Source: Bactrocera neohumeralis (Eukaryota; Arthropoda; Insecta; Diptera; Tephritidae). Taken from it: DNA of 64,000 nt. The notes beneath the pieces were generated by a model that made no database searches, was not told the DNA's origin, and saw only the letters and a program-made list of their open reading frames with translations. The stretch spans positions 48,678,264-48,742,263 of the forward strand of contig NC_065923.1 in NCBI RefSeq assembly GCF_024586455.1, given 5' to 3'. Of the stretch, positions 1 through 12,916 are shown piece after piece (the stretch's first letter is position 1; each line of letters opens with the position of its first letter). The position numbers were made by a program, and so were the translations under genes.

Positions 1-654
1 CGCAGTTATGCTCAGTTGCTTCGCTCCATTACAATAGACGCATTTTATATCATGGCAGATGAGCGTAAAACACCGTTTGTGATGCAATCGAGCGCATGCA
101 ATACATTTTATATAACTGGAATATGCTTGTGTAACCTTTGGATAAAATTTGCGAATCTTCTTTATATAGTTGCTATTAAGATTATTTCGATATTTTAACG
201 CATTTTAATTCACAGGTGGCGATCTACCGCAGTCTCAGTTGGGTGGTCTGCAATTTACCACCAGAAAATTGTCTTGTCGAACTTATGCATTGTGAATGCT
301 CAGTTGCCGAGCATAATTTGAGGTTATGTTTGAAGGAACACACCACTACCATCAATTTACACGTACACCAATGCACATTATTGCTTATCGTGGCATGGAC
401 AATTGCGCTTACCTTCTGTGTCAACATTTGGACAGGATTTATGCACGGGCATATACATACATATGTATATAATGAATATACATACATATATATGTAGATA
501 TATGTATGCATATGTGTATGAACATATTTCAATTTTGCCTGACTGCATTCGCACAAGTGTTTGATCACTCCTTTTCGGTAATGTTCTTGACTAAGGCTCT
601 ATCTATGAATATGTACGTATACGAGGATGGTCCGATAATGACTTAGCCTCACCT
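1..654. other. Non-coding AT-rich sequence
   Basis: No gene recognised. The short open frames on both strands lack any family motif. A run of ATATGTATA-type simple sequence lies at about 455-520. Confidence 0.4.
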
Positions 655-868
655 CCCGATAGCTCTATCATCGCAAGAGAAATTTATTGTGGCGTAGTAC
701 ATTCTAAAGTCCTCTCTCGACGAACAAAGACCAAACTCTGCAAGTCGCTCACCATCCCCGTCCTGATATATGGTGCAGAGGAATAGACGATGACAACGTC
801 TGATGAGTCGACGTTACGAGTTTTCGAGAGAAAGGTTCTGCGGAAGATTTTTCTCTCCGCTGCAACAC
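655..868 (+). mobile_element. RTE-like non-LTR retrotransposon, fragment of the 3' coding region (copy 1)
   Basis: From about 690 the plus strand matches the 3' part of the RTE-like family seen eight more times in the window. The shared blocks read AAAGTCCTCTCTCGACGAAC, ATATATGGTGCAGAG and GATGAGTCGACGTTACGAG. The encoded region is the C-terminal part after the reverse transcriptase (LSRRTKTKL ... ESTLRVFERKVLRKI), with an in-frame stop near 786. It ends abruptly at about 868, where an oppositely oriented piece of the same family begins. Confidence 0.75.
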
Positions 869-1395
869 GGCACTCCTCGTCGTACCAGCTGTTAATTTTC
901 CGAAAACCAATGGTTTCGGTTGCAGCTTGAAATGCCGTCCCACAGTTACCTCATACCGAGTTGCAGGAGTGCAAGTCGAGTAGAAAATCATTCGGCTGTC
1001 TGTTGTGATTGCAGCTTCTCGACGTCGAAACTTCCTTGTGTTTGTTGGCGTGCGTTTTTTGCTGCACATAGGCGGGTGCGTACCTTCACAGCAATAAGAT
1101 AATGGTTCAAAGCGATGTTAAGACCTCGGAGCGTACGCACGTCTAAAATACTTGAGACGTGTCTTCCGTCTATCACAACATGATCGATCTGGTTGGTGGT
1201 TTCTCGATCCAGAGACAGCCAGATGGCTTGGTGAATCTTCTTATGCTGGAATCTAGTACTACAGATAACCATATTTCGGGGTGATTTCCTCGTGGAGGCT
1301 GATTTTACCGACCGTAGTGCCAAAGTTACGTAGACGATTACTGTTAAAATTTCAGCTAATTCGGACTCGTAGTTTGGTTTTGGCATTTGTTCAGG
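868..1395 (-). mobile_element. RTE-like non-LTR retrotransposon, endonuclease-domain fragment (copy 2)
   Basis: The minus strand encodes the end of an APE-type endonuclease: SLDRETTNQIDHVVIDGRH, then LNHYLIAVKVRTR (the usual SDHYLV motif, here NHYLI), then the linker AAKNARQQTQG. A degraded linker toward the RT follows, including WYDEEC in another frame near 870-890. It is truncated at both ends and cannot be functional. It abuts copy 1 tail to tail. Confidence 0.7.
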
Positions 1396-4250
1396 CTAAA
1401 ACAATATCCGGTCGGAGATTCCATTCTTGTTTTTCGTAACCATCAAGAGAAATATGTAAGTGCGATGGGTAACCGGAAGACAAGTCTACAGCAGTGTTTG
1501 TTGCTGTTGAAGTACAATCTGAAGGGTTTCTGCATCGTTTTCATCGACCACCGATAAACCATGGATTCGCTGCTATACGTCAAAGGCAAAGTCGAAAAAT
1601 ATGATTTCAACCGACGAACTTAGTCCAAATAAGTCCACGACACTTCGATCGGCCGATGAGATGATGACCAACTTTTTCCGGGATTCACGAGATGTGATCC
1701 ACCACATGAAAAGGGCAAAACCTTTACAGGGCTCTACAATGTCGAATTATTGGTCGATTCGGTGTTGGTTAGTAGAAAAAGTTGTCTTATTTGCCGAAGT
1801 AAAATATATTTTTCCATAATACGTTACTCCACCTCCCGTGCTCTAGATTTCGCCGGGAAGAAATCTTAGTTGGATGAGGACTTCTAGAAAACGTATTTTT
1901 CGAACGCTTTAAAGAAGCCGGGGGGAGCATCGCTGGGAACCACTTATGAATGAACATTTCTCCAACACTTTCGTTTTTCTTTTCAAGAGTAAGTATCTAT
2001 TGAACCGCCCTCATACTTGCATGCATATGTAAGGCCAACGTGTGGGCGCAGTTCAAAGGGGCGAATCCAATTTTGTATTAGCATAACAATTGTTAACAAC
2101 AAACCGCAAACAACGCAAAAACCGCAAACAACCGCATCCAAGCAAACACGCACACACACAGTCAAATGCAATCTTATACTGTTGCGAATACACACACAGA
2201 ATCATACACACACAGCAGTGCGATATAAAGTCTTATGGTAATCAGTTGCAACCCTATCCAATAACGCTCTGGCAAGCCAAGTACCAACAAAACCGTCAGT
2301 GTTGCCTCTTCCTTTGTTCCATATGCTATTGTTATGCAGAGTTTTTGTTGTTGTTGTTTTGTAAATCCTGCCTGCGGCCTGCATTTACATCGATATGCCA
2401 GCAACTACTTAATTTTGTAAAAGTACCAATGCCGAAGTGCGTCAATGCGTCAGCCGAACCTCACGTTAGCGCATGTGTATGTATGTGTGTGTGTGAGAAA
2501 GTTTGACGTGCGGTGAAAATTACTTCATTTATATGCGTGAAATTTTTGCTTCAAAGGTATTAAAATGTTATCAGCCCAGAGCAAGCGTATTTTTTCGGAT
2601 ATTTGCTTCATTGTTGCGAACTTTAAAGTCAGTCTTGGTAAACAAAGATTTACCTTTTTAAATTCGTCGTTTACAAAAAAATTCAACAGCAAGCAGCTGG
2701 TTAAGGTTTTGGAAGTTCTAATTTAATTAATCTTAGGAAGTATGTATGTATATGTACAATACATAAACATTGAATTTAATAAGGTTATGGCTAAGTATTC
2801 GTAGAATTTTGAACTTAAATTATTTATGCTTTAAACTTTTTTATTCATTATTACCATTAGCATATTCTAAGAATAATTTTTTTTGTTAACAAATCACATT
2901 GTAAGTATAAACTAAAACTTCTCAAACAGGTGGCAAGCCCTCTCAAAAATATCTCCGTCAAAATCTGTCTTCAATCAGTTTACTTTGATGTCTATATTGT
3001 ATAAATCATTTATTATTTAATTAACAGTATTTAATAATTTATAAGATTCAAACAGGTGGCAACTCTTGTTTTTAACTTTGAGACTCCTTAATCAGTCCTT
3101 TTTATACCAGCTGGCAACAACTTCTCATAAAAACGTTCAGGTACTTGGATGCTTTTAGAATGTGACTTCTTAGACTTTGATTCAATTTCAAGTTTGTTTG
3201 CTGCTTCAAGTCTTATTTCCGTAAGCGTGTGAGAGATATCTATATTTTGCAACACTATTTAATGGAATTTATTTTTACCGCATGTGAAGAACTTGTTTGA
3301 TGGGTCAGACGTTCTATACTTCCCTTGAGAGTTCCCTAAATGCCTCAATATGACTCAAGAATAAAATTTCTCTATCTTTCTCCCACTTTCAATATCATTC
3401 TTTCCTTTTTAGCAACACAACCAGACCATCATCATCATCATCATATATACTATATACAATCAACTCATCTGTTTACACACAATTCCATTAATAAATTGAG
3501 GTGAATTTAGCTGTTACCAAGTGTTTAAATACTAATCGAAATTGAGCACTTAAGACCATGTTTCAGATTCACAAATACCGAAACGATCATGTGGTCATAA
3601 CATAAATCCAACGGCCAATTGGAAGTGACAAGCGATGTCAAAGCGTATTAATTAGAATACAAATGCTTGAGCACAATTTTCAAATTCCCCCATTTCACTA
3701 AATCTACAAGAACTACTTACATACATATGTGTACACCACAGAGAGCATAGTGCTATACGAGAGTATATGGTGAAATATATCCATTTAAAGTCGGAACCTA
3801 CTTATTCATTTGGCTTAGTGAACGAACTTGACAAGCGACAAGACGTGTTGACAGCGTAACGAGACACGAAGGCACCCGCGTAAGACTAATGGCAGGCGTT
3901 TAAGAAGGTAAAGAACTGTTAATGCGGAGGTTTTAAGTAAAATGGAGATTAATTGGAAAATAAGCAAGAGAAGGGGAGCAGTTCACGTGCCTTTGTGTGA
4001 GCATTGTCTTTTGGGAGCAGCGGGGATTGAGTTGGCTATTGAGTTACGTAGAAGCATTGAAGATCCATAATAATACGTGGATTTTCAATGAGTGTGTATT
4101 TATAATATATGCATATACTATAAGTATATACATACATACATTATATACCTAAAATAATTGTTTTATTGTTTAAAGAATTCAAGAACTACGGAAAAGTGGG
4201 AACAAATTTTTTTCACAAAATGAAAAAAAAAAGTTTTTTTGGATCACTTT
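1396..4250. other. Non-coding sequence with simple repeats
   Basis: No gene recognised. CA-rich patches lie at about 2150-2215 and 2470-2495, and a CAT repeat at about 3427-3443. The piece around 1400-1980 is more GC-balanced and may be old transposon DNA, but I could not match it to a family. Confidence 0.4.
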
Positions 4251-4570
4251 TTCTGACTATTTCAACCATAGACAAGCCTATAAAGAAGACTTCTATAAAT
4301 TTCAAGTAAATCGGTCCACTAGAACCTGAGAAATCGTGGGCATCGTTCCGAAAAAGTCAGTTTTGAGAAAAACGCGCTTAAAGTTTCGCGTAAAGTCTTT
4401 TGTTAGATTAGTTCCGGCCGAACCAGTTTGGATGCCGGGTCAGAAAAATGCCTATATCTCCGAAAATAATTTGAATTTTGAAAAATCCTCTTATACACAT
4501 ATTCTTGAATAGTTAAACTTTGAAAATATAAAAAAAATTTCGATTTTTTTAAATTTCTAGACCAGAATAG
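4250..4570. repeat. Possible dispersed non-coding repeat
   Basis: The text style (short motifs such as AAATCGGTCCACTAG and CCTATATCTCCGAAAA) resembles dispersed non-coding repeats of flies, but I have no second copy inside this window to prove it. Confidence 0.25.
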
Positions 4571-4879
4571 CCCCTTAAAATTACTATAGGAGCAGAGAAT
4601 AACCGAACCTTGGAAAATTCTTATATTTAGTATATGGAGGAAAAGAAAAGTATTCGTACGATTATATCCATTTTAACCACAAGGATATATTGTTATTAGA
4701 AAGAGAGGATATTTGAATTTAATTAATTATTTGTCTGTTTGGTTGGATGGCATCTGTCAAACATATTCAATAATATTAACGTCATTAAACAAATAACAAC
4801 ATATTTCTTCATTGTGTCGAAAATTCCAAATGTTTGTATACCAAGTGACGATTTAGGGAAAGCTTTAACTTTTTTTGTT

Positions 4880-5620
4880 TCCATTTGAAGAAAAGCTTCG
4901 AACAAAGAGCCAACATTAAATTTTGTTTTAAAAGTGGTAAAACTTTTACCGAAACGTTTCAATTGATGAAACAAGTTTATGGCGATTATGATATTCCTAC
5001 CCCGTAGCAAAGTGCACGAATGGTTTCAACGTTCTCAAAGTGATCGTGAGGACATAAATGACGATCAGCATGTGGGCCAATCAAAATACGTGATCTCCGG
5101 AAATTCCATCGAAATTGTGCGTGAATTCATCAAAAATCAGCCGAAATCATCATTGAAATTCATGGAAATAGAATTGACCATCACCAAAACGTCGTTTTAT
5201 CGCATTTTGACCGAACGAAAGGTGTGTGCACGGTTTGTTCCGCACAAATTGACTGACGACCAAAAATTGCTCAGAATCCAAAATTCGAAGGACGATTATT
5301 TGACCAAAATCACATTTTAACCATTAACCACTCCCCGTATTCACCTGATATGGCACCGTGCGACTTCTTCCTTTTCGGAAAAATACATTTGCCCATGAAA
5401 GGAGAGCGTTATGCAGACGTAGAGGCCATTCAAAAGGCTTGCACCGGCATACTGACGGCCATACCGGCCAACGAGCTAAAATACCCGTTCGACATGCTTT
5501 TGGACCGTGGAAAAAGCTATATTGAAGGTGACTATTTTGAATAAAATAAATGAATTTTGCCGAAAAAACCATTTTTTGTGTTTTTTTTAACGTCCTCCTT
5601 ACTTTGGAAAACACCTTGTA
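4880..5620 (+). mobile_element. Mariner element, internally deleted and frameshifted
   Basis: The N-terminal transposase starts near 4890 (EQRANIKFCFKSGK, then LMKQVYGD), is broken by a stop and frame change near 5007, and continues KVHEWFQRSQSDREDINDD ... RKVCARFVPHKLTDDQKLL. At about 5305 the sequence jumps to the C-terminal part: LTKNHILTINHSPYSPDMA, then APCDFFLFGK, ending near 5544 with a degraded YFE tail. The deletion removes the segment that carries GDETW and HHDNAPSH, so two of the three catalytic Asp residues are missing while the last (CDFF) remains. A right terminal repeat is likely at about 5588-5620 (GTCCTCCTTACTTTGGAAAA); I did not find its left partner. Non-autonomous. Confidence 0.8.
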
Positions 5621-5639
5621 TATACGGTATCTGGAAATT

Positions 5640-6225
5640 TGAAACTTATGGTTCGAGTTTGGCAAGTTTTAGACGTTACATGTCATGCCCCAAAATTATT
5701 CTCTGTGTTGTATCACGATGAAATTTTAAACTGCGATAAATGGGAAGTAGAAACACGTTTCATCTAAAAGTGGGTTGTGCCACGCCCATTTGCAAATTTT
5801 GAAATTGACTCCTAAGAAACTCGATTGTACCGTCCTGGGTGTAGGTTTAATATGTCTAATATATTTAGTTAAATGTAATGCACTTTCAATAGTTTTCAAC
5901 ACAACCGTTAAATGGTGAGAGGGCAGAGCAATTATCCGATTTCACCTGTTTTCACTCTGTCGAAGGGGGTGTCAAAAATACTTGTCCTGTGCAAGTTTTG
6001 TTGATATACCTTATACCTATTAGGGAATTTGACCACGCCCTTCTTTTTAAGATTTTCAAACCAAAGGTGTCCCTCCGTTAAACGATTCGTTGTACCCAAT
6101 TGTATCTTATGTCCTAATTCGCGTCTTTATTATGGTGCATTAAAAGTTTCCGATTTCAGCTCGTATCGCCATCCTGATCAAATATATTTATGTATATAAA
6201 CAGTTACGGATTCAGAGGGTGAAAA
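5640..6225. repeat. Dispersed non-coding repeat with CACGCCC-type motifs
   Basis: This contains the CACGCCCATTTG and GACCACGCCC blocks and the CATCCTGATCAAATATATTTA block typical of the dispersed A-type repeats described below, but it is not alignable by eye over its full length. No coding potential. Confidence 0.35.
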
Positions 6226-7734
6226 TGGGGGGGAAGTTTATAGCGCCAACCAACCCCAAGAATCAATCGATCTGGCAAAGGCATAAAGTATAATAGACAC
6301 GCTACTAGTAACGTTCCGAAATCGAAGACAAAAAGTTAGGGCTACGTGAGAACTTGCAAAGTACACTACAGGGTCTCAGTGTACATTCCTCTGTTGGAAA
6401 CAATCGGCGGGGCTTTGAAGACGCGCTTTTCTGGAGAAGTATTGAATGGATTTCAACTGAGTTTGCTGCTTCCAGAAAAATTATGTGCTTTGAAAACTAA
6501 AAGAAATGGAGAAACTTATTGACTGCTTCAAAAACCTTTTGGATAACGATATCTTCGTGCAGCGTTTGAAGCTCAAGGGTGAACTCGATCACCGGAAGTG
6601 CATTGAAGGCGGAAGCAAAAGTCAAAAGACAACAATTTACCGACTACTGCATTGGAAACCTTGAAGAACTGCGATGTAGATAGTTTTCTTCACATATTCT
6701 GCACACTTAGTCTTAGTAGTCTTCCTTTAATTATATTATTTATCGTGCTCATGAAACCAATTAATGGTGATAACAAATCTTACGAAGTTCTAGTAAGACC
6801 TGCGAGACTCTCATACTCTATATAGAACCATACCGACTATCATATCTGCAAGTGTGCACATACATCTATTTATAACCAAGTCATATCCTTTTGAACACCT
6901 TCCACCGAATATTATTTAATTTTCCATAATATTTTTATTGCTTATTCGCATATTTTCCGCCAATGCATCAACTCCCGCCTGCTTAAGCCCACGGCGATTA
7001 AACAGACCGCACACCACTTCTCTGAGCGTCGCTTCAAAGCGGCAAAGCGCGAAATTGTTCAATCAAACGCATAAGTGGCGACAAGTACACCAGGGGAACT
7101 CAGCCACGCATATGTATACCGGCTTGTCACACACGCAATAGCGGGAACTGGTGTTGTATGCACCATATATACTCGTACATACGTACCATACTTGTATTTA
7201 TGCACCCGATTGAACGCGTCGTCAAAGTGCCATAAATGTCCGCCGGGTATTTGAATGGAAATTTAATTAAGCACTCATGCTGCCAAATATATCCGTGTCA
7301 TGTATTCCCCACTGACCAATGGAGCTTGGCATGTGTTTGTCGCCATGTGTGTACCCACGAAATGTGAAAATCCTCCAAGAGAATACGTGATTGGTTTGGA
7401 AGAAATTTTATTCGGAAAAATCTGGTATAAACAGAAAAAATCATAACAGAGAAGATATTAAATCCCATTCACTTTTATCTCATGCCATATATGGTACAAT
7501 GCATATGTGTGTACGTATTTGTATTTTTATTAAAAGTATGTGTGCGTATTTCTATTTTCTGTGAGAAAATTTGCAAATTTCCATAACCGCAAGCTAAATT
7601 TGAAGCGTAGCTGCATAAATGGCACGTTTTGTGGGGAAATAAGGACCGTTTACCCTACCTTTTTGATGGGAAATTTATATTTCAAAGAAACCGACATAAG
7701 TTGAAATTAGAGAAAATATTAAATTCGTATTGTT
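6226..7734. other. Intergenic sequence, nothing recognised
   Basis: Mixed composition. The part at 6380-6660 is more coding-like in base content but contains stops in all frames I read, and I could not place it in a family. Confidence 0.35.
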
Positions 7735-9203
7735 TGCCAGTAAACCAATCGACTTCTTCTACGAAAAGATGCGGCGACCAACAGAAGGTTTAACACCCAG
7801 ATGTGATCTAGTAACTGATGCCCAGAGTATACTAACAGAGTATGTATATTAACAGAGGGAACACTTCTCCAGCCTGCTGAATGGCAGTGAAAGCATAGCA
7901 CGAGACGGTGAATCTGATTCTCCAATCGATCACGATGGACGTTCCATTGCCGGACTATGAAAGAGTTCGAATAGCAATAACTCTTCTGAAGAACAACAAA
8001 GCGACGGGGGCTGATGGATTGCCGTTCGAGCTGTTCAAATATGGCAGCGAAAAACTGATAAAGAGAAATCATAAGCTTCTTTTTAAAATATGGTCGGATG
8101 AAAGCATGACCGACGATTGAAATTTAAGTATGCTCTGCCCAATCCCCGAAGCGGGAGACCCCACAATCTGCGCCAACTACCGTGGGATAAGCCTCCTCAA
8201 CATCGCATATAAGGCTATATCGTATTGTGCGAAAGACTAAAGCCCACCGTTAACAAATCGACCAGATTGCGTCAAATCTTGGAAAAGACCCATAAAAGGA
8301 AGATCGACACACACCACCCCTTCGTCGGTTTTAAAGCAACCTTCGACAGCATAAGAAGGAACTGCCTCTATGCCGCTATGTCTGAACTTGGTTGAGCAAC
8401 ACAAAAACATCTGTCAAAATTGGGAAGGACCTCTCCAAGCCGTTCGATATCAAACGAGCTTTTTGACAAGGAGACTTCCTATTGTGTGACCTCCTCAATC
8501 TATTTGCGGGAAGAAATAGGATGAGCTGCAGAGCTTAATAGAAAGGTACAATATTCTACAAGAGCCGACATACGCCGATGATATTGATGTCATTGGCCTC
8601 AACAACTGCGCCGCTAGTTCTGGTTCTCCAAACTGGATAAGGAAGCGAAGCGTATGGGTTTCGAAATCCAACTTAGAATAAATCTTGCCTACAGGCGCTA
8701 CTTTGGACTGAGTAGGCAAATAGGAAGTAAAGTCCTCTCTCGACTCTATAACTCACTCATTATTTCCGTCTTGTCATATGGTGCAGAGGTACGGACGATG
8801 GCAACATCTGATGAGTCGACATTATGAGTTTTGGAGAGAAAGGTTCTGCAGAAGATTTATGGTCCTTTGTACATTGGCAACGGCGAATACCGCAGTCGAT
8901 GGAACGATATATACGACGACATTTTACATATTTCAGTGAATTAAGAGATAGTGGCTACGATAGATGGGTCATGTCGTCCGAATGGATGAACACCCTCCAG
9001 CTCTGAGAGTATTCGACGCAGTACCCGCCGGAGGAAGCAGAGAAAAACCTATACTCCGTTGGAAGGACCAGGTGGAGAAGGATCTGTCTACACTTGGAAT
9101 CTCCAATTGCGACAACATCAAACGGAAAGATCGACTGCCGCGCTATTGTAAACTTGGCCACAATGGCGTAAGCGGTGTCTACGCCAATAAAGAAAAAGAT
9201 ATA
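7735..9203 (+). mobile_element. RTE-like non-LTR retrotransposon, degraded copy spanning RT to 3' end (copy 3)
   Basis: Starts in the endonuclease-RT linker (RRPTEGLTPRCDL in shifted frames). The first RT block follows: VPLPDYERVRIAITLLKNNK, then ATGADGLPFELFKYG (7935-8045), PTICANYRGISLLNIA (8155-8210), the YADDIDVIGLNN active-site box with catalytic Asp pair near 8573-8603, and the C-terminal LGHVVRMDEH and LRWKDQVEKDL blocks. Many frameshifts and stops make it a pseudogene. The 3' end is at about 9203, with the family's terminal signature (GCGTAAGCGGTGTCTACGCC, then AATAAAG). It lands in, or next to, an A-type repeat whose start lies at 9205-9300. Confidence 0.85.
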
Positions 9204-9204
9204 G

Positions 9205-9300
9205 TTATTTCTATTGGTTTTAGTTGTACAAACACCGTTAGGTGAACAAAACTGTTATACTCCGTAGAAACATGTTGCGAGATTATGAAAATCTTTGCGG
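9205..9300 (-). repeat. A-type dispersed repeat, 5' fragment (copy A4)
   Basis: Read on the minus strand, this gives the start of the A-type repeat: TCTCGCAACATGTTTCTACG, GTTTTGTTCACCTAACGGTG, then ACTAAAACCAATAGAAATA. It is truncated by the RTE-like 3' end at 9203. Confidence 0.6.
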
Positions 9301-9964
9301 TAGACTCAAAAGTTTAAATTCAGTATCTAATTCAGTTTAACCCTAGTAATTTAACGATACGTCGAAATGACGTACTCATTTATCTTTCGAATGGTATAAA
9401 ATAGAGTTATCTTTCCAGGGTTAAGGAAATCAATAGCTGCCGATTTTATTAAGCTAAACATAATTAATTTTCGAGTCGCTCCCTCGAAGTGATTATATTA
9501 ATACCAAATTGATATCAAATTTCAAAATACTTTTTAAAAATATTCAGGCATTTTTCCGTATTTTATATTAATTATTACGGTGACTTAACTTAGGGTGGCA
9601 TTCTGGCTTTGCTTACCTTACTTGTTGCTTACCTTACATACTATATGTATACCTTTCCAACTGCAAATATATGGAACACATATCTAACTAAAAAGTAACA
9701 GTTGTCAGAATTCTCACGTCATAGCGAAAAATTAATCAATAATATCACATGTACACACAAAAGCCTTAATTAACAATGTTAGTGTTAGTAAACAGATATT
9801 TCCGTAAAATACCGAATTCTGGTACAGTAAAAAGTTTTTTAATCACTTTTTTTACTTCAAGAATCATATTCAATATAATATCTCGTAATGCACAAAGATA
9901 GGTACATGTATAACATATTATGTACTATATACATATATTAGTCATAGAAAAAGTTAGGTACATA
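9301..9964. other. AT-rich intergenic sequence
   Basis: No gene, repeat copy or regulatory signal recognised. Confidence 0.35.
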
Positions 9965-9969
9965 TTGCG

Positions 9970-10860
9970 TAATTGAAAAAGTCTTTTCGTATTTCTAATC
10001 AAACTTCAATTTATTTTTTTATATTTATAATGAACTTTAATGAACCCAATAGGTACCATTTTGGTCAACCACCTTTTGCCATTTTTCCGCTAGAGACATT
10101 ATTCCATCAGTGTAAATACGTTTCTGGTTTCTCGGCGAAAAACTGCGACAAGCAATTTTCACAGGCTTGCAGCCAACTTTACTCCATTAAGGGAGTTCTG
10201 CATTGACCAAAACAAATGGTAGACCGATGGAGCAAGGCTAGGGCTATATGCTGTGTGTGGTCTAGTATTGTCCTGATGGAAGACGAAGCCCTTTCTGTTG
10301 ATCAGTTTTGGCCGTTTTTTCCGATTGCTTGCTCCAATCTCATCAGTTGTTGACAGTAAAATGTAGATTCAATCGTTCGACCAGGCTGGAGCAGCTCATA
10401 GTGAATGATTCCTTTCCAATCCCACCAAACACTCAGCATAACCTTTTGAGGCGTTAATCCTGGCTTTACGACCATTTTTTGAGCTTTACCACGCTTAGGC
10501 CATGAATTTATTCGCACATTATTGTCGTATTTGATCCACTTTTCGTCTTCTGTTACAACTGTTTCGGAAATGGTTCGATTTCATTTCGTTTCAGCAAAGA
10601 ATCACATTAAATTTTTCACAGACAATTCATGTGGCACCCAAACATCGAGCTTATTTTTGTAGCCAGCCTTTTTTAAATGGTTCAAAATCGTTTGATGATA
10701 AATGTTACGTCACTTGGTAATGTCATGGCTGTTTATGTGACGGTCCTGGTCAATCTTTTCCATAATTTCATCGACTTTTTCAACGATTTCAAAATATAGC
10801 GAATTTCTTCATTATTTTCACTCATTTTTGAACAGCTGTAACTTTTTTTCAACTTCCCCG
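9970..10860 (-). mobile_element. Mariner of the Mos1/cecropia type, degraded
   Basis: The minus-strand transposase begins MSENNEEIRYILKS at 10824 and then jumps by deletion to EKVDEIMEKIDQDRHINSHD, LKKAGYKNKLDVWVPHEL, EDEKWIKYDNNVR, VMLSVWWDWKGIIHYELL and FHQDNTRPHTA. A second deletion of about 25 codons joins the last to YSPSLAPSVYHLF. Compared with the family's SDYHLF, the third catalytic Asp is replaced by Val (codon GTC). The C-terminus follows in a shifted frame (CLSQFFAEKPETYLH). The open frame 10517-10302 is the best-kept part. Inactive, with stops and frameshifts. I could not define its terminal repeats. Confidence 0.82.
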
Positions 10861-12760
10861 TTAAATTCGGGAATTAAGTAAACAATATTACGAAAACTAT
10901 TATGTATACATATGTACATTTCTATATGGTTTTTTGATAAACTTATTATATGGACTCAAAATAATTTATTCACCATCACCTCTAACAAGCAAGAGCTGTC
11001 CGAAGACCCTCGGTTGCCCAACAATGTTGCTTTCTCTATTAAAGTAATTAATGTTATAGCAAATCCAAAGCATTAAAAACTTTGATTTATTCAGATATAA
11101 ATATTCGTCCGAAGGGTTGTATTTGAATCTTTGACACATGTTTGGTTGACCGTGATCTGAAGTGTGTACGCAAATAACAACACTGCACACAGTTTTATAA
11201 AAAAAATTGTTGAAGTTATGGAAGCAATGCTTTGTCACCAATACTTCGTTTATGGCAGACTTCGTGGCGACTGTTGCTTTTTATTCCCGAGTGCAACATT
11301 TTAGTAAAGGGAGCTTCTATTATTAATAAAGTACTATATACCCGAAGAAGTAGAAAATATTCTGTTCTATTCTATTCTTTCTGACTAAAGCCTGGTTACC
11401 ACTAAGTCAAAGTCATTGACGAAGAAATCATATAAAAAAGCACAATTCTGATACAAATGTTTTTTCATAAGGAAAATTTTCTAATATCAGTCTCAATTAT
11501 CAGTCTTAAACTGGCTTGAAAAATTATATTTAAAGTGCTGTAAAAATTGAGTGACAACCCTCGGACTACATGGTCATACTGTCAGTGAATTTGAAGTAAT
11601 AGAGACTACACAATTGATAATTTAGTCTTTTATGAAGCGCATTTTTCACCGAAATATTTGAGAGATATTTAGCCGAAATATATACGATGCACCAAGCTTG
11701 CGCTGGGTATATGTATTTAGTTCGGTTGCACTCAAACTTAGCGTTCCTTACAACTCTATTCCTACCTCTCTCAAACAGTAGGAGCCTTTCTTTATACATA
11801 CGCTTGTCTGATCTGCATCCATACTTAATGCCATGTGTATACACTGCTTTTTTATGACGTCATTACATACTCTATATATTTCCGCAACTATACAGTCTAC
11901 AAATTCGTCGCTTACGCATTATTCTATTGTAGTAAAGTAACTGCGCTCGATTTTCAATCACCTTGGGACAAATTATCATCATCTACAGCCAAACCCTCGT
12001 AGCATTTGCCTACCAAGAATTTCTACATAAATTCATATGAAATTGGAATTCCCTCTCCGCGTAGCGGGGTAGGTGTGTCCATGTGTATTTCGAAACCGCC
12101 TTGCCGCATGTCAACTCAATGGCACAATCTCAAGTGGTTACTCAAATATCACCATTGCATAAGTGCACTATTTTTAGGCAATTCCTTAAAGAACTCTTAA
12201 AAAATTTCAAAATTGTAGAAACCACGTCCGGTCCGCAAAGTATCGATCGTGCCAGACAGCGCGGCGACAATTTTTTCACCCCTCACTTCCTTCGAGCGAC
12301 AAGTGGCATGCTCTACTTGCATATTATAAATTTGTATACGCCCTAATGCTTCTTCTTCATGTGCTTGTTTGTATGTAATTTGTCGTTTGTTACAATTATT
12401 TATGGTTTTCGTAATGAGTTTCTGAGCCAGTTAATCGTTTTTTGGTTGCATGGGTATACATTTGTATGAGGTCAGGCGTGTGTTACTGCGCAAGCGCATC
12501 GAATTTTTTAATGTTGCAGCAAAAAGTCAAGAGAGTTTTTTGAAAGTGCCATTAACTATCAATAAATTTGAAACGTATCGACAATTAAGGGGCATAAATG
12601 TCAGTTTTGTTAAGTTCTGAAATATGAGGCTTATTAGCACTTTGTTTACAGAATTTTATAATTTTGAATATATTTATGTATACGCAAATGTACTTATATT
12701 CATAACAACAAATTTTATAGAAGTTTCAAAATGCATTTGACTCATTAGTCCCTCAACAGG
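10861..12760. other. Intergenic sequence, nothing recognised
   Basis: AT-rich with scattered short open frames on both strands (for example 11844-11566 and 12083-12346) that show no domain or codon pattern I recognise. Confidence 0.35.
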
Positions 12761-12916
12761 GTATATACATATACAAGTATGTATGTATGTTTGCCGTGAG
12801 CGGAAACATCGGAGACCCTATAAAATATATAAAAATAATCAACATGATGATCTGAGTTTAGCCTTGTCCGTCTGACTGTATGTACATATATATACACGAA
12901 CTAGTCCCTCAGTTTT

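Noticed and set aside
860..880. Twin-priming inversion of one RTE-like insertion
   Set aside because: In twin priming the inverted 5' part lies upstream of the normally oriented 3' part; here the order is reversed, and no tail is present.
2150..2500. Histidine/threonine-rich open frames over the CA repeat
   Set aside because: Generated by CACACA simple sequence; no coding evidence.
4723..5010. Minus-strand 95-codon frame
   Set aside because: It is the antisense of a mariner transposase N-terminus read on the plus strand.
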